Assembly (NCBI RefSeq): GCF_036014195.1
Contig: NZ_CP107918.1
Location: forward strand, 6,696,001-6,760,000
From: Streptomyces sp. NBC_00442
GTDB lineage: Bacteria; Actinomycetota; Actinomycetes; Streptomycetales; Streptomycetaceae
Direction: 5' to 3'
DNA: 64,000 nt
Position numbers and translations under genes: made by a program. Positions 26,207 through 35,118 of this stretch are shown here, piece after piece. Numbering within the stretch: the first letter of the stretch is position 1; each line of letters opens with the position of its first letter. Under the pieces are notes generated by a model. The model was not told the DNA's origin. It worked only from the letters and a program-made list of their open reading frames with translations, and did no database searches.

Positions 26207-27553
26207 GTGCACGGATCAGTGGGGGCCGGTGAAGACGAACAGAAGCCATACTTCTTCCTCAGCTACGCACACACGCCGAAGAGCGACCCCAAGGACAAGG
26301 ACCCCAACCTCTGGGTCCAGCGCTTCTTCCGGGACCTCTGTGCGCACGTGATGCAGCTGACGCCGCTCCCGGCCGGCAGCGCCGGCTTCATGGACCAGCA
26401 GATGCAGCCCGGTGAAGGGTGGCAGGAACGGCTTTCGGAGGCGCTGGCCCACTGCAAGGTGTTCGTCCCGCTCTATTCGCCCCGCTATTTCCTCAGCGAA
26501 CAGTGCGGCCGGGAGTGGTTCGCCTTCTCCAGCCGGGCCGCCGCACAGAACAGCCGTAACGGCCACCACACCAGCAACCCCGTCACCGGCGTCGTGCCCG
26601 CGCTGTGGGTGCCCGTACCGACGAGACAGCTGCCGCAGCCCGCCGAGCGCCTCCAGTTCAACCACGCCACATTCGGCGAGGAATACGCCGACGAGGGTTT
26701 CTACGGCCTCATCAAGCTCAACTACCTGCGCGACCAGTACGAGCGCGCCGTCTACCGGCTGGCCAAACGCATCGTGAACGTGGCCCAGCAGTCCCAGCTG
26801 GCACCCGGCGACCCGCACCAGGACTATGCCAAGGTGCCGTCCGCCTTCGGCCCCACCGGCGGACCCACCCGCGAAATGGAGGTCTCCGTCCTCGCCTGCT
26901 CGCGCTCCACCCTCCCCGCCGGACGCGGCCCGGAATGCTACGGAACCGAGTCCCTCGACTGGAACCCGTACCATCCGGCCTCCTCCAGACCCCTCGCCGA
27001 CCACACCGTCGACGTCGTCCGCAACCTGAACTACACCGTGCACCTCAGCGACTTCGAGGCCGAGCCCCAGCGGCTGCTCGCCTCGGGCCCGCCCGCCCCG
27101 GGTCTGCTGCTGCTCGACCGCTGGGCCCTGGACGCCAGGCGCCGCCGCGAACTGGTGGACCAGCTGTGCGCCACCCGCCGGCCCTGGATCAGCGTCCTGG
27201 TCCCCGGCAACCTGGAGGACCCCCAGACCCGGGCGCGCAACGAGGAGTTGGCGCAGCAGGCCGACGCCGCCCTCTCCCGCCGGGCCGACGAGAACGACGG
27301 GCACCGCACGACGGGCACCGGACTGCCCAGCCTCGAAGCGTTCAGCAAGGCGATTCCCGGGGCCGTGAAAGCGGCGGTCAGGCACTACGAGGCCAACGCG
27401 CCGACCTATCCACCGCCCGGGAGCGGTGGGCCGATGCCCCGGGTCCTTCCGGGCGGGATCGGCTACGGCGTCAGGGACCCCGGCGGCCGTGGTCAGAGCA
27501 CGGACCAGGACAAGAACTACGGTGATAAGGCGGAGGGCTCATCAGATGACTGA
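26207..27553 (+). CDS. fxsC: FxsC: TIR-like protein of the Fxs system
   Basis: A 448-residue protein. The N-terminal 190 residues form a TIR-like domain: PYFFLSYAHTP opens it, and VFVPLYSPRYFLSEQCGREW supplies the position of the TIR catalytic glutamate as Glu103 in C-G-R-E-W, so NAD-cleaving activity is conceivable. The C-terminal half carries an FxsC-specific domain (LNYTVHLSDFEAEPQRLLAS, then LLLLDRWALDARRRRELVDQ) and ends in a Gly/Asp-rich tail. The GTG at 26207 is preceded by GGGGGAG six bases upstream; a GTG one codon earlier is equally in frame. It overlaps the next gene by eight bases. Confidence 0.87.
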   Translation: MHGSVGAGEDEQKPYFFLSYAHTPKSDPKDKDPNLWVQRFFRDLCAHVMQLTPLPAGSAGFMDQQMQPGEGWQERLSEALAHCKVFVPLYSPRYFLSEQCGREWFAFSSRAAAQNSRNGHHTSNPVTGVVPALWVPVPTRQLPQPAERLQFNHATFGEEYADEGFYGLIKLNYLRDQYERAVYRLAKRIVNVAQQSQLAPGDPHQDYAKVPSAFGPTGGPTREMEVSVLACSRSTLPAGRGPECYGTESLDWNPYHPASSRPLADHTVDVVRNLNYTVHLSDFEAEPQRLLASGPPAPGLLLLDRWALDARRRRELVDQLCATRRPWISVLVPGNLEDPQTRARNEELAQQADAALSRRADENDGHRTTGTGLPSLEAFSKAIPGAVKAAVRHYEANAPTYPPPGSGGPMPRVLPGGIGYGVRDPGGRGQSTDQDKNYGDKAEGSSDD

Positions 27554-30500
27554 GAACCGCAACGGGACCGTCGTCACGTTCTATTCGTACAAGGGCGGCA
27601 CCGGACGGACCATGGCGCTGGCCAACTGCGCGTGGATCCTGGCGGCCAACGGATACCGGGTGCTCGCGGTCGACTGGGACCTGGAGGCGCCGGGCCTCCA
27701 CCGGTTCTTCCACCCCTTCCTCGACCTGGCGGGCCTGGAGGCCACCCCGGGTCTGATCAACCTGATCACCGACTACCAGGACGAGGCCAGGCGCCCCGCC
27801 GACCGCGACCCCGACTGGCACCGCGACTACGCACGGGTGCGCCCCCACGCCACCTCCCTCAACTGGAACTTCCCCAAGGGCGGCAGCCTGGACTTCCTGT
27901 CCGCGGGGCGGCGCAACCGCGACTACCCCTCCATCGTGGGCAAGATGGACTGGGACGACTTCCACGAGCGCTTCGGCGGCGGCCAGTTCTTCGACGCCAT
28001 GCGCGACGACATGCAACGCCACTACGACTACACGCTGATCGACAGCCGCACCGGGCTCAGCGACATCGCCGACATCTGCACCGTCCAGATGCCCGAAGTG
28101 CTGGTCGTGTGCTTCACGTTGAGCGACCAGAGCATCGACGGCGCCTCCGCGGTGGCCCGCGACATCGAGGAGCGCTACCACGAGCGGCGCATCCGCATCC
28201 TGCCCGTCCCCATGCGCATCGACGACGGCGAGAAGGAGAAGGCCGACGCGGGACGGGCCCTGGCCCGCGAGAGCTTCCCCGGCTTCCCCGGCGGCCTCAG
28301 CCCCGAAGAGCTCGGCAACTACTGGGGCACCGTCGAGGTCCCCTACCGGCCCTTCTACGCCTACGAGGAGATCCTCGCCACCTTCGGCGACGCGCCCAAC
28401 GTGAGCAGCTCCATGCTCAGCGCCTGCGAACGGCTCACGTCCGTCCTCACCGGCGGCCTGGTCAACTCACTGCCCCCGATGGACGAGGCCGACCGGCTCA
28501 CCCACGTCGCCGCGTACACCCGGCGCAGGCCCATGCCGCCCTCCAACATCGTGCTCACCCATGTCGCCGAGGACCAGATGTGGGCCGACTGGCTGGTCCA
28601 CGTCCTGACGATCGCCGGCTTCCACGTCGTGCCGATCGACGCCCGCACCCCCCAATCGGCGGCGGCGGAAGCAGAGTTCACGGCCGGCGCCGGATACCGG
28701 ATCATCCCCGTGGTGTCGCAGGCCTACCTCACCACCGAGCGGGCGAGGACCGCCTGGGACTCCGGATCCGGGCTCGACCCGGCGGGCGGACGCCGCCAGA
28801 TCCTGCCGATCCGCGTCGGCGACGTCCGGCTCAGCCCGCCGCTCAGCAGCCGGGGCGTCGTCGACCTCGTACGCCTCGACGAACAGGACGCGGCGGCCGC
28901 CGTGCTCCAGGCGTTCGACCGGGCCGATGCGGGCGGCGCCCTCGCTGCCGCGCCCGCGGGACCCCGCTACCCCGGCAGCGTGCCCAAGATCTGGAACGTC
29001 CGGCCCCGGCACGCCTGGTTCACGGGCCGCACCTCCGTCCTGGAACGGCTGCGCGACCAGCTGCGCGGTGACAGCCGCTCGGCCCAGCGCTTCCCGCAGG
29101 TCCTCTACGGCCTCGGCGGCGTCGGCAAGACACAGGTGGCGCGGGAGTACGCGCACCGCTTCCGTGCCGACTACGACCTGGTGTGGTGGATCGAGTCCGA
29201 GCAGCCCGACCGCGTCGTGTCCTCGCTGGCCGAGCTGGCCGAGGAGATGGACCTCAGGGCCGGCGACGTGGTGGCCGAGGCCGCGGCGGCCGCCCTCCAG
29301 GCGCTGCGCCGCGGCGCGCCCTACTCCCGCTGGCTGCTGATCTTCGACAACGTCGAGGACCTCGACCGGGCGCTGAAACTGCTCCCGGAGGAGACCGAGC
29401 CCATCTCCGGCACGACCTACGGCCACATCCTCGCGACGTGCCGCAACAAGCCGGCGTCCACCCAGGTCGAGGCGATAGAGGTGGAGGTCTTCACCCGCCC
29501 GGAGAGCGTCGAGCACCTGTGCCGCCGGGTGACGAAGCTCCCGGCCGCCGACGCCGACCGGGTCGCCGACGCGGTCGGCGACCTGCCGCTCGCCGTGGAG
29601 GTCGCGGCGGCCTGGCTCGCCGAGACGGCCACCCCGGTCGACGCCTACGTGGAACAGCTCAGGGAGCAGAGCACCAAGGTGCTCTCGCTCGGCAAGCCCG
29701 AGGACTACTCGGAACAGATCGGCGCCACCTGGAACATCTCCATCAGGCGGCTGCGCGACGAGTCCAAGGCCGCGGTGCGCCTGTTGGAACTCTGCTCCTT
29801 CTTCTCGGCCGAACCCATCTCGATGCGGCTCATCGGCAGCGACTCGATGTTCGAGTCCCTGCTGCCGTACGACCCGGACCTGCGCGACCGGTACATGCTG
29901 GGCAAGGTCATCCAGACGCTGAACCGTTTCGCGCTGGCGAAGGTCGACCCCGCGGACAGCAGCATCCAGGTGCACCGGCTCGTGCAGGCCGCGGTGCGGT
30001 CCGGGCTCAGCGACGACGAGGCCGACACCGCCAAGCACGAGGTGCACCGCATCCTGGCCGAGGCCCGCCCCGTCGAGGGCGTCGACCGCGACAACCCCGT
30101 CAACGACCCCAAGAGCTGGCCCAGTTTCGAACTGATCTGGCCGCACCTGTCCGCCTCGGGCATCGCCGACTGCGACGAGGAGAAGGTCCGCCAGCTCATG
30201 GTCGACCGCATCCGCTATCTGCTCAAGCGCGGCGAGCTGGAGAGCGCCCGGGTGCTCGGCACCCAGCTCAACAAGGTCTGGACCCGCGAGCTGGGCGAGA
30301 ACGACCTCCAGACCCTCAACATCCGCTTCGAGCTCGCCAACGCCCTGCGCGCCCAGGGCAAGTACCAGGAGGCGCGCGCGATGGACGAGGACACCCTCGC
30401 CCGCCAGATCAGCGTCCTGCACAAGGACCACCCCAACGACGACCACCCCAGCATCCTCATCACCACCGGCAGCCTCGCCGCGGACCTGCGCGCGCTCGGC

Positions 30501-31520
30501 AGGTTCGACGAGGCGCTCACCCGCGACCTGCGGATCTACCACGGCCTGCGGCAGATCTTCGGCGAGAACCACCCGCGCACCCTCATCGCCGCGAACAACC
30601 TCGCCATCGACTACCGGCTCAGCGGCGACAGCGAGGCGGCCCGCAGGCTGGACGAGGAGACCGTGGAGCGCCGCAGCGCCTTACTGGGCGACGAGCACCC
30701 CTTCACCCTCACCACCAAGGGCCACCTCGCGCGCGATCTGCGCGAGAGCGGCGAGTACACGGCCTCGGTGCAGCTCCTGCGGGAAGTGGTGGCCGCGTTC
30801 GAGCGGGTCCTCAACGCGGACGTGCCCGAGGCCCTGCGCACCGCCAAGAGTCTCGCGGTGTCCCTGCGCAAGGCGGGCCACCCGCACGAGGCGAAACGCC
30901 TGACCGAGGAAACGTACAACCGCTATCGGGGCCGGTACGGAACCAAGGCGCCCGACGCGCTCGCGTGCTGCCTCAACCTGGCCGCCGACTTCTCGGCGAC
31001 CGGGGACAAGCGGGCCGCCCTCGACCTGGCCCTTCAGGCCCTGGAGGGCTACCAGGGAACCCTGGGCAGCGAGCACCCCTTCACCCTGGCCTGCCGCAAC
31101 AACGTCTGCATCTACCGGCGGGGCCTGGGCGCCGCGGAGGAAGCGGTGCGGGGTGGCGAGGACGTGCGGGCGGCGCTGGAGGAAGTCCTCGGACCGCGCC
31201 ACCCGTTCACCCTGTGCGCCGCGGTCAACCTCGCCAACGCCTACGGCGACCTGGGCCGGCCCGACCTCGCCGAACGGTGGGAACGCACCGCGCTCAAGGG
31301 CCTGTTGGAGCGGTTCGGACCCACCCACCCCGATGTGCTCGCCTGCCGCTCCAACCTGGCGATCACGCTCCGGGCGGCCGGCCGGGAGGAGGAGGCCCAG
31401 CGGCTGCGCGCCTCCATCCTGGAGCCGGCGGCCAAGCAGCTGGGCGTGGACCATCCGATCGCCGAGGCGGCACGCGCCTGGCGCCGGATCAACCGCGACC
31501 TCGAACCGCAGCCCGTGTGA
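27546..31520 (+). CDS. FxSxx-COOH system MinD/TIR-like/NB-ARC/TPR protein
   Basis: A 1324-residue multidomain protein, the usual large partner in Fxs loci. Residues 1-260 are a MinD/ParA-like ATPase with a deviant P-loop (KGGTGRT, residues 16-22) and LAVDWDLEAPG. Residues about 335-460 look like a degenerate TIR-like domain (IVLTHVAEDQMWADWLVHVL) without the C-x-x-E glutamate. Residues about 480-830 are an NB-ARC STAND ATPase (LYGLGGVGKTQVAREYAHRF; Lys528), with winged-helix region after it. The rest is about ten tetratricopeptide repeats of the 42-residue kinesin-light-chain type (for example HPFTLTTKGHLARDLRESGE). It should sense a ligand through the repeats and switch by nucleotide. The ATG lies inside the fxsC end. 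Confidence 0.93.
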   Translation: MTENRNGTVVTFYSYKGGTGRTMALANCAWILAANGYRVLAVDWDLEAPGLHRFFHPFLDLAGLEATPGLINLITDYQDEARRPADRDPDWHRDYARVRPHATSLNWNFPKGGSLDFLSAGRRNRDYPSIVGKMDWDDFHERFGGGQFFDAMRDDMQRHYDYTLIDSRTGLSDIADICTVQMPEVLVVCFTLSDQSIDGASAVARDIEERYHERRIRILPVPMRIDDGEKEKADAGRALARESFPGFPGGLSPEELGNYWGTVEVPYRPFYAYEEILATFGDAPNVSSSMLSACERLTSVLTGGLVNSLPPMDEADRLTHVAAYTRRRPMPPSNIVLTHVAEDQMWADWLVHVLTIAGFHVVPIDARTPQSAAAEAEFTAGAGYRIIPVVSQAYLTTERARTAWDSGSGLDPAGGRRQILPIRVGDVRLSPPLSSRGVVDLVRLDEQDAAAAVLQAFDRADAGGALAAAPAGPRYPGSVPKIWNVRPRHAWFTGRTSVLERLRDQLRGDSRSAQRFPQVLYGLGGVGKTQVAREYAHRFRADYDLVWWIESEQPDRVVSSLAELAEEMDLRAGDVVAEAAAAALQALRRGAPYSRWLLIFDNVEDLDRALKLLPEETEPISGTTYGHILATCRNKPASTQVEAIEVEVFTRPESVEHLCRRVTKLPAADADRVADAVGDLPLAVEVAAAWLAETATPVDAYVEQLREQSTKVLSLGKPEDYSEQIGATWNISIRRLRDESKAAVRLLELCSFFSAEPISMRLIGSDSMFESLLPYDPDLRDRYMLGKVIQTLNRFALAKVDPADSSIQVHRLVQAAVRSGLSDDEADTAKHEVHRILAEARPVEGVDRDNPVNDPKSWPSFELIWPHLSASGIADCDEEKVRQLMVDRIRYLLKRGELESARVLGTQLNKVWTRELGENDLQTLNIRFELANALRAQGKYQEARAMDEDTLARQISVLHKDHPNDDHPSILITTGSLAADLRALGRFDEALTRDLRIYHGLRQIFGENHPRTLIAANNLAIDYRLSGDSEAARRLDEETVERRSALLGDEHPFTLTTKGHLARDLRESGEYTASVQLLREVVAAFERVLNADVPEALRTAKSLAVSLRKAGHPHEAKRLTEETYNRYRGRYGTKAPDALACCLNLAADFSATGDKRAALDLALQALEGYQGTLGSEHPFTLACRNNVCIYRRGLGAAEEAVRGGEDVRAALEEVLGPRHPFTLCAAVNLANAYGDLGRPDLAERWERTALKGLLERFGPTHPDVLACRSNLAITLRAAGREEEAQRLRASILEPAAKQLGVDHPIAEAARAWRRINRDLEPQPV

Positions 31521-31586
31521 CCGGCGCGACCGGTGCGAGGGGAGGGGGGAGTGCTCGGCCCCACGGGCTCGGGCGCGCCCCCGGAC

Positions 31587-32450
31587 TCACCAGGTGGCCC
31601 AGCTCAGCACCCGGGTGAGCACCCGCAGCGCCCCGAAGTGCGCGGCGCCGCGCTCGACGATCAACTGGGCGCCGGGAATTCGCTCGGCGAGCCAGCGCGT
31701 GTGCTGCACCGGCGCGAACACGTCCTGCTCGCCGTGCCACAGGAGCACCGGCGCGCCGATGTCCTCGGGCCGGAACTCCCAGTCGGTGCTGAAGGACATG
31801 ACGTCGTCGACCCAGCCGTCGGCCGAACTACGCAGCCCCTCCTCGAAGTTGCGCTCCAGCATGGCGCGGATCCCCGCGTCGGCGACGATGCCGCGGTCCG
31901 GCCCCGGCAGGCCGTGGCGCATGTCGGCGACCGAGCGCCGGGGATCGGAACGGATCGTGATCGACCGCATCTCCAGGGCTGTCGTCAACTGGCCCTTTCC
32001 GGCAGCTGCGTTGATGTACTCCCGCACATTGGACTCGGTCATCCCCTCGAACCAGTCGAGCCCCTGCGCGTCGCGCGGAGCCAGACCCACGAGCGCGGCG
32101 GCCCGCGCGGTGCGGCCCGGGAGCAGCGCCGCGCAGGCCAGTGCGTGCGGCGCGCCGCCGGACCGCCCCACCACGGCGAACTCGTCGATCCCCAGCGCGT
32201 CGGCGATGGCTTCCACGTCCGCCGCGGCGTGCGCCACCCGGCGCCCCGGCAGCCGGTCCGAGTCGCCGTACCCGGGCCGGTCGAAGGTGATCAGGCGCAC
32301 GCCGAGGCGGTAGAGCACCGCGCTGCGCGGCGCGGGCCCCAGCCGGCTCCCCGGGGTGCCGTGCAGCAGGAACACCGGTCTGCCCCGCGGGTTCCCGTAA
32401 TTCTCGACCGCTAAGTCGCGCCCGTCCCTGGTACGAATCAGCTCCCCCAA
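31587..32450 (-). CDS. Alpha/beta hydrolase
   Basis: A 287-residue alpha/beta-hydrolase-fold enzyme. The oxyanion segment VFLLHGTPGSR is near residue 26, the nucleophile elbow is FAVVGRSGGAPHAL (Ser in GRSGG), an acid is likely in LWHGEQDVFAP, and the histidine in GAAHFGAL. The TTG at 32450 is chosen because GGGGAGG lies 6 bases upstream; a GTG at 32519 in frame has no ribosome site. The ester or other substrate is unknown. It converges on the Fxs operon with 66 bases between and is unlikely to belong to it. Confidence 0.9.
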   Translation of the reverse strand: MGELIRTRDGRDLAVENYGNPRGRPVFLLHGTPGSRLGPAPRSAVLYRLGVRLITFDRPGYGDSDRLPGRRVAHAAADVEAIADALGIDEFAVVGRSGGAPHALACAALLPGRTARAAALVGLAPRDAQGLDWFEGMTESNVREYINAAAGKGQLTTALEMRSITIRSDPRRSVADMRHGLPGPDRGIVADAGIRAMLERNFEEGLRSSADGWVDDVMSFSTDWEFRPEDIGAPVLLWHGEQDVFAPVQHTRWLAERIPGAQLIVERGAAHFGALRVLTRVLSWATW

Positions 32451-32549
32451 CTGGTGCCTCCCCGTAGGTCTGGTTGGCGCCAGTATGAGCGCGGGCGATT
32501 CAGTGGTACATACCCCCACTCGTCCAATGCGCGAGCGCCGAAGCGGCGC

Positions 32550-32957
32550 TCAGCCGAGGCGGGGGATCTCGATCGCGGGGCAGCGGTCCATGACCATGTC
32601 GAGCCCGGCGGCGCGGGTGCGCTCGCAGGCATCCTCGTCGATGACGCCCAGCTGGAACCAGACGGCCTTCGCCCCGATGGCCACGGCCTGGTCGGCCACC
32701 GCCCCGGCGAGGTCGCTGTTCACGAACACGTCCACGACGTCGACCGGGAACGGGATCGCGTCGAGGGAGGCGTAGCCCTGCTCGCCGTGGACGGTCTCGG
32801 CCTTGGGGTGGACCGGCACGACACGCTTGCCGAACCGCTGCAGGACACGGGCGACCCCGTAGGCGGCCCGCCCCTCGTTGGAGGACAGCCCGACGACGGC
32901 CCAGGTCGAGCCGGTGGAGGTGAGGATCTTGCGGACGGTTTCCTGATCGGCGTACAC
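32550..32957 (-). CDS. CoA-binding protein (YccU family)
   Basis: A 135-residue Rossmann-fold protein of the CoA-binding domain family (related to the N-terminal domain of succinyl-CoA synthetase alpha). Visible are TWAVVGLSSNEGRAAYGVAR near residue 18 (the nucleotide loop), KRVVPVHPKAETVHGEQGYA, and AKAVWFQLGVIDEDACERTR with MDRCPAIEIPRLG at the end, all typical. The GTG at 32957 follows AAGGAGAA. Biological role is not established for the family. A block of five 16-bp tandem repeats begins 22 bases upstream of the start, between it and the next gene. Confidence 0.92.
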   Translation of the reverse strand: MYADQETVRKILTSTGSTWAVVGLSSNEGRAAYGVARVLQRFGKRVVPVHPKAETVHGEQGYASLDAIPFPVDVVDVFVNSDLAGAVADQAVAIGAKAVWFQLGVIDEDACERTRAAGLDMVMDRCPAIEIPRLG

Positions 32958-32979
32958 GGGGTTCTCCTTGGCGAGGCAT

Positions 32980-33059
32980 CGAGGTCACTGAGGCTGTGAG
33001 TCACTTAGGCCGTGAGTCACTGGGACCGTGAGTCACTGGGACGGTGGGGCACTGGGATC
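32980..33059. repeat. Five tandem imperfect 16-bp repeats
   Basis: Five head-to-tail 16-base units fill 32980-33059. Units 3 and 4 are GTGAGTCACTGGGACC and GTGAGTCACTGGGACG; units 2 and 5 differ by a few bases and unit 1 (32980-32995) is the most diverged. The core TCACTG recurs in most units. The array lies directly upstream of the CoA-binding gene and 100 bases from the divergent YigZ gene. It is not a CRISPR array: there are no spacers. Confidence 0.85.
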
Positions 33060-33159
33060 ATGCCTACACCCTTTGGCCGTGCGGCGAGGAAAACCCCGTG
33101 CTGCCGCCCGCCCCGGTCCGCCGGGCCGGGGCGGCCCCGGCGGCGCATAGGGTGGGCGG

Positions 33160-33786
33160 ATGCAGGAGCAGTACCGCACGATCGCCCGAGAAGGCGTGCA
33201 CGAGAGCGAGATCAACCGATCGCGCTTCATCTGCGCGCTCGCGCCCGCCGCGACCGAACAGGAAGCGCAGGCGTTCGTCGCGCGCATCCGCAAGGAGCAC
33301 CCGACCGCCGGACACCACTGCTTCGCGTACGTGATCGGCGCCGACGCCGCCGTGCAGAAGGCGAGCGACGACGGCGAACCCGGCGGGACCGCCGGAGTGC
33401 CCATGCTCCAGATGCTCACCCGGCGCGAGGTGCGGTACGTCGTCGCCGTCGTCACCCGGTACTTCGGCGGGGTCAAGCTCGGCGCGGGCGGCCTGATCAG
33501 GGCGTACGGCGGTGTGGTCGGCGAAGCCCTGGACGCGGTCGGCACCCTCGTGCGCCGCCGCTACCGGCTGGCCACCGTCACCGTCGACCACCAGCGCGCC
33601 GGACGGCTGGAGAACGACCTGAGGGCGACCGGCCGTGCGGTGCGCGAGGTGCGCTACGCGGAAGCCGTGACCATCGGCATCGGGCTCCCCGAGGCCGACA
33701 TCGACGCCTTCCGCGCCTGGCTCGCCGACGCCACCGCGGGCACCGCGACGCTGGAGCTGGGCGGCGAGGCGTACGGCGACGGCTGA
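33160..33786 (+). CDS. IMPACT / YigZ family protein
   Basis: A 208-residue protein of the UPF0029 family. The conserved region AGHHCFAYVIGADAAVQKAS, DDGEPGGTAGVPMLQML and VVAVVTRYFGGVKLGAGGLI spans residues 48-115 and is diagnostic. A C-terminal DUF1949 ferredoxin-like domain follows (VTVDHQRAGRLENDLRATG). In eukaryotes the homologue IMPACT modulates the Gcn2 kinase; the bacterial role is not settled, though ribosome-related roles have been proposed. The ATG is at 33160, preceded by the 16-bp repeat array. It is transcribed singly. Confidence 0.94.
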   Translation: MQEQYRTIAREGVHESEINRSRFICALAPAATEQEAQAFVARIRKEHPTAGHHCFAYVIGADAAVQKASDDGEPGGTAGVPMLQMLTRREVRYVVAVVTRYFGGVKLGAGGLIRAYGGVVGEALDAVGTLVRRRYRLATVTVDHQRAGRLENDLRATGRAVREVRYAEAVTIGIGLPEADIDAFRAWLADATAGTATLELGGEAYGDG

Positions 33787-33963
33787 GATCGGCCCGCGAT
33801 CACGACTCCGGCCACGCCACCGAGGTGAGCGATGTCAGACTGAGGGCCGTGAGGGGCCAGGTGCCGGCCCGCACCAGCGGGGTCCGTGATGGTGGTGAGC
33901 CCGGCGGCTGCCGGAGCCGGTACCGGGAGAGGTGAGGAGAAACATGCAGGTCGGAGCGGTGTC

Positions 33964-35118
33964 TTGAGGATCCTCCACACCTCGGACTGGCACCTGGGCC
34001 GGTCCCTGCACCGGGTCGACCTGCTCGACGCCCAGGCCGCGTTCCTCGACCACCTGGTGGCGACGGTGCGCGACCACGGCGTGGACGCGGTCGTGGTGGC
34101 GGGCGACGTGTACGACCGGGCGGTGCCGCCGCTCGCTGCCGTCGGCCTCTTCGACCGGGCGCTGCACAACCTCGCCGACGCGGGGGTGGCGACCGTGATG
34201 ATCTCCGGCAACCACGACTCGGCCCGCCGGCTCGGCGTGGGAGCCGGCCTGATCGAGCGCGCCGGGATCCACCTGCGGACCGACCCGGCGGGCTGCGGGA
34301 CACCGGTCATGATCGACGACGTGGCCTTCTACGGGCTGCCCTACCTGGAGCCGGCCCTCGTCCGCGACGAACTGGCCGCGCCAAGGGGCGGGCACGAGGC
34401 CGTGCTGAGCGCCGCCATGGACCGGGTGCGCTCCGACCTCGCGCGCCGCCCCGCCGGGACCCGTTCGGTCGTCCTCGCGCACGCCTTCGTGGCCGGCGGC
34501 GAGCCGAGCGACAGCGAGCGCGACATCACCGTCGGAGGAGTCGCGGCCGTACCCGCCGGCGTCTTCCACGGCGTGGACTACGTGGCCCTCGGCCACCTCC
34601 ACGGCAGTCAGGCGATCACCGAGCGCGTCCGCTACTCGGGCTCGCCGCTCGCCTACTCCTTCTCGGAGACCAACCACCGCAAGTCCCTGTGGCTCGTGGA
34701 CCTCGCCGATGACGGAGCCGTCACCGCCGAACGGATCGACTGCCCGGTGCCCCGCCGCCTCGCCCGGATCCGGGGCCACCTCGACACGCTCCTCGAAGAC
34801 CCGGCGCTGACCCGCCACGAACAGGCATGGGTGGAGGCCACACTCACCGACGCCGTGCGCCCGGTCGACGCCATGGCCCGGATCGGAGCCCGCTTCCCGC
34901 ACACCCTGAGCCTCGTCTTCGACCCCGAGCACACCGACGGCGACGCGCACGCCTCGTACGCGCAACGGCTCAGCGGCCGCAGCGACCAGCAGATCGCGGA
35001 GGACTTCGTGGCGCACGTACGCGGCGGCAGCGGCCCCGACGACGGCGAACGGACGGTCCTGCAGGGCGCGTTCGACGCCGTAAGGGTCGACGACGGCGTG
35101 CGCGAGGTGGCCCGGTGA
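33964..35118 (+). CDS. sbcD: Exonuclease SbcCD, nuclease subunit SbcD
   Basis: A 384-residue Mre11-type metallo-phosphoesterase, the nuclease half of SbcCD, which cleaves hairpins and processes blocked DNA ends. All metal motifs are present: ILHTSDWHLGRSLH at the N-terminus, VVVAGDVYDRAVPP, VMISGNHDSARRLG, then VVLAHAFVAGG and YVALGHLHGSQ. A TTG start at 33964 is chosen since homologues begin with this strand and GGAG lies 8 bases upstream. Its stop overlaps the sbcC GTG (GTGA), so the subunits are coupled in translation. Confidence 0.96.
   Translation: MRILHTSDWHLGRSLHRVDLLDAQAAFLDHLVATVRDHGVDAVVVAGDVYDRAVPPLAAVGLFDRALHNLADAGVATVMISGNHDSARRLGVGAGLIERAGIHLRTDPAGCGTPVMIDDVAFYGLPYLEPALVRDELAAPRGGHEAVLSAAMDRVRSDLARRPAGTRSVVLAHAFVAGGEPSDSERDITVGGVAAVPAGVFHGVDYVALGHLHGSQAITERVRYSGSPLAYSFSETNHRKSLWLVDLADDGAVTAERIDCPVPRRLARIRGHLDTLLEDPALTRHEQAWVEATLTDAVRPVDAMARIGARFPHTLSLVFDPEHTDGDAHASYAQRLSGRSDQQIAEDFVAHVRGGSGPDDGERTVLQGAFDAVRVDDGVREVAR

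Noticed and set aside
28467..30572. 701-codon open frame antisense to the large Fxs protein
   Set aside because: Shadow of a strongly biased high-GC gene; the sense strand carries P-loops and TPRs.
32980..33059. Possible CRISPR array
   Set aside because: The 16-base units are directly adjacent with no spacers, and no cas gene is near.
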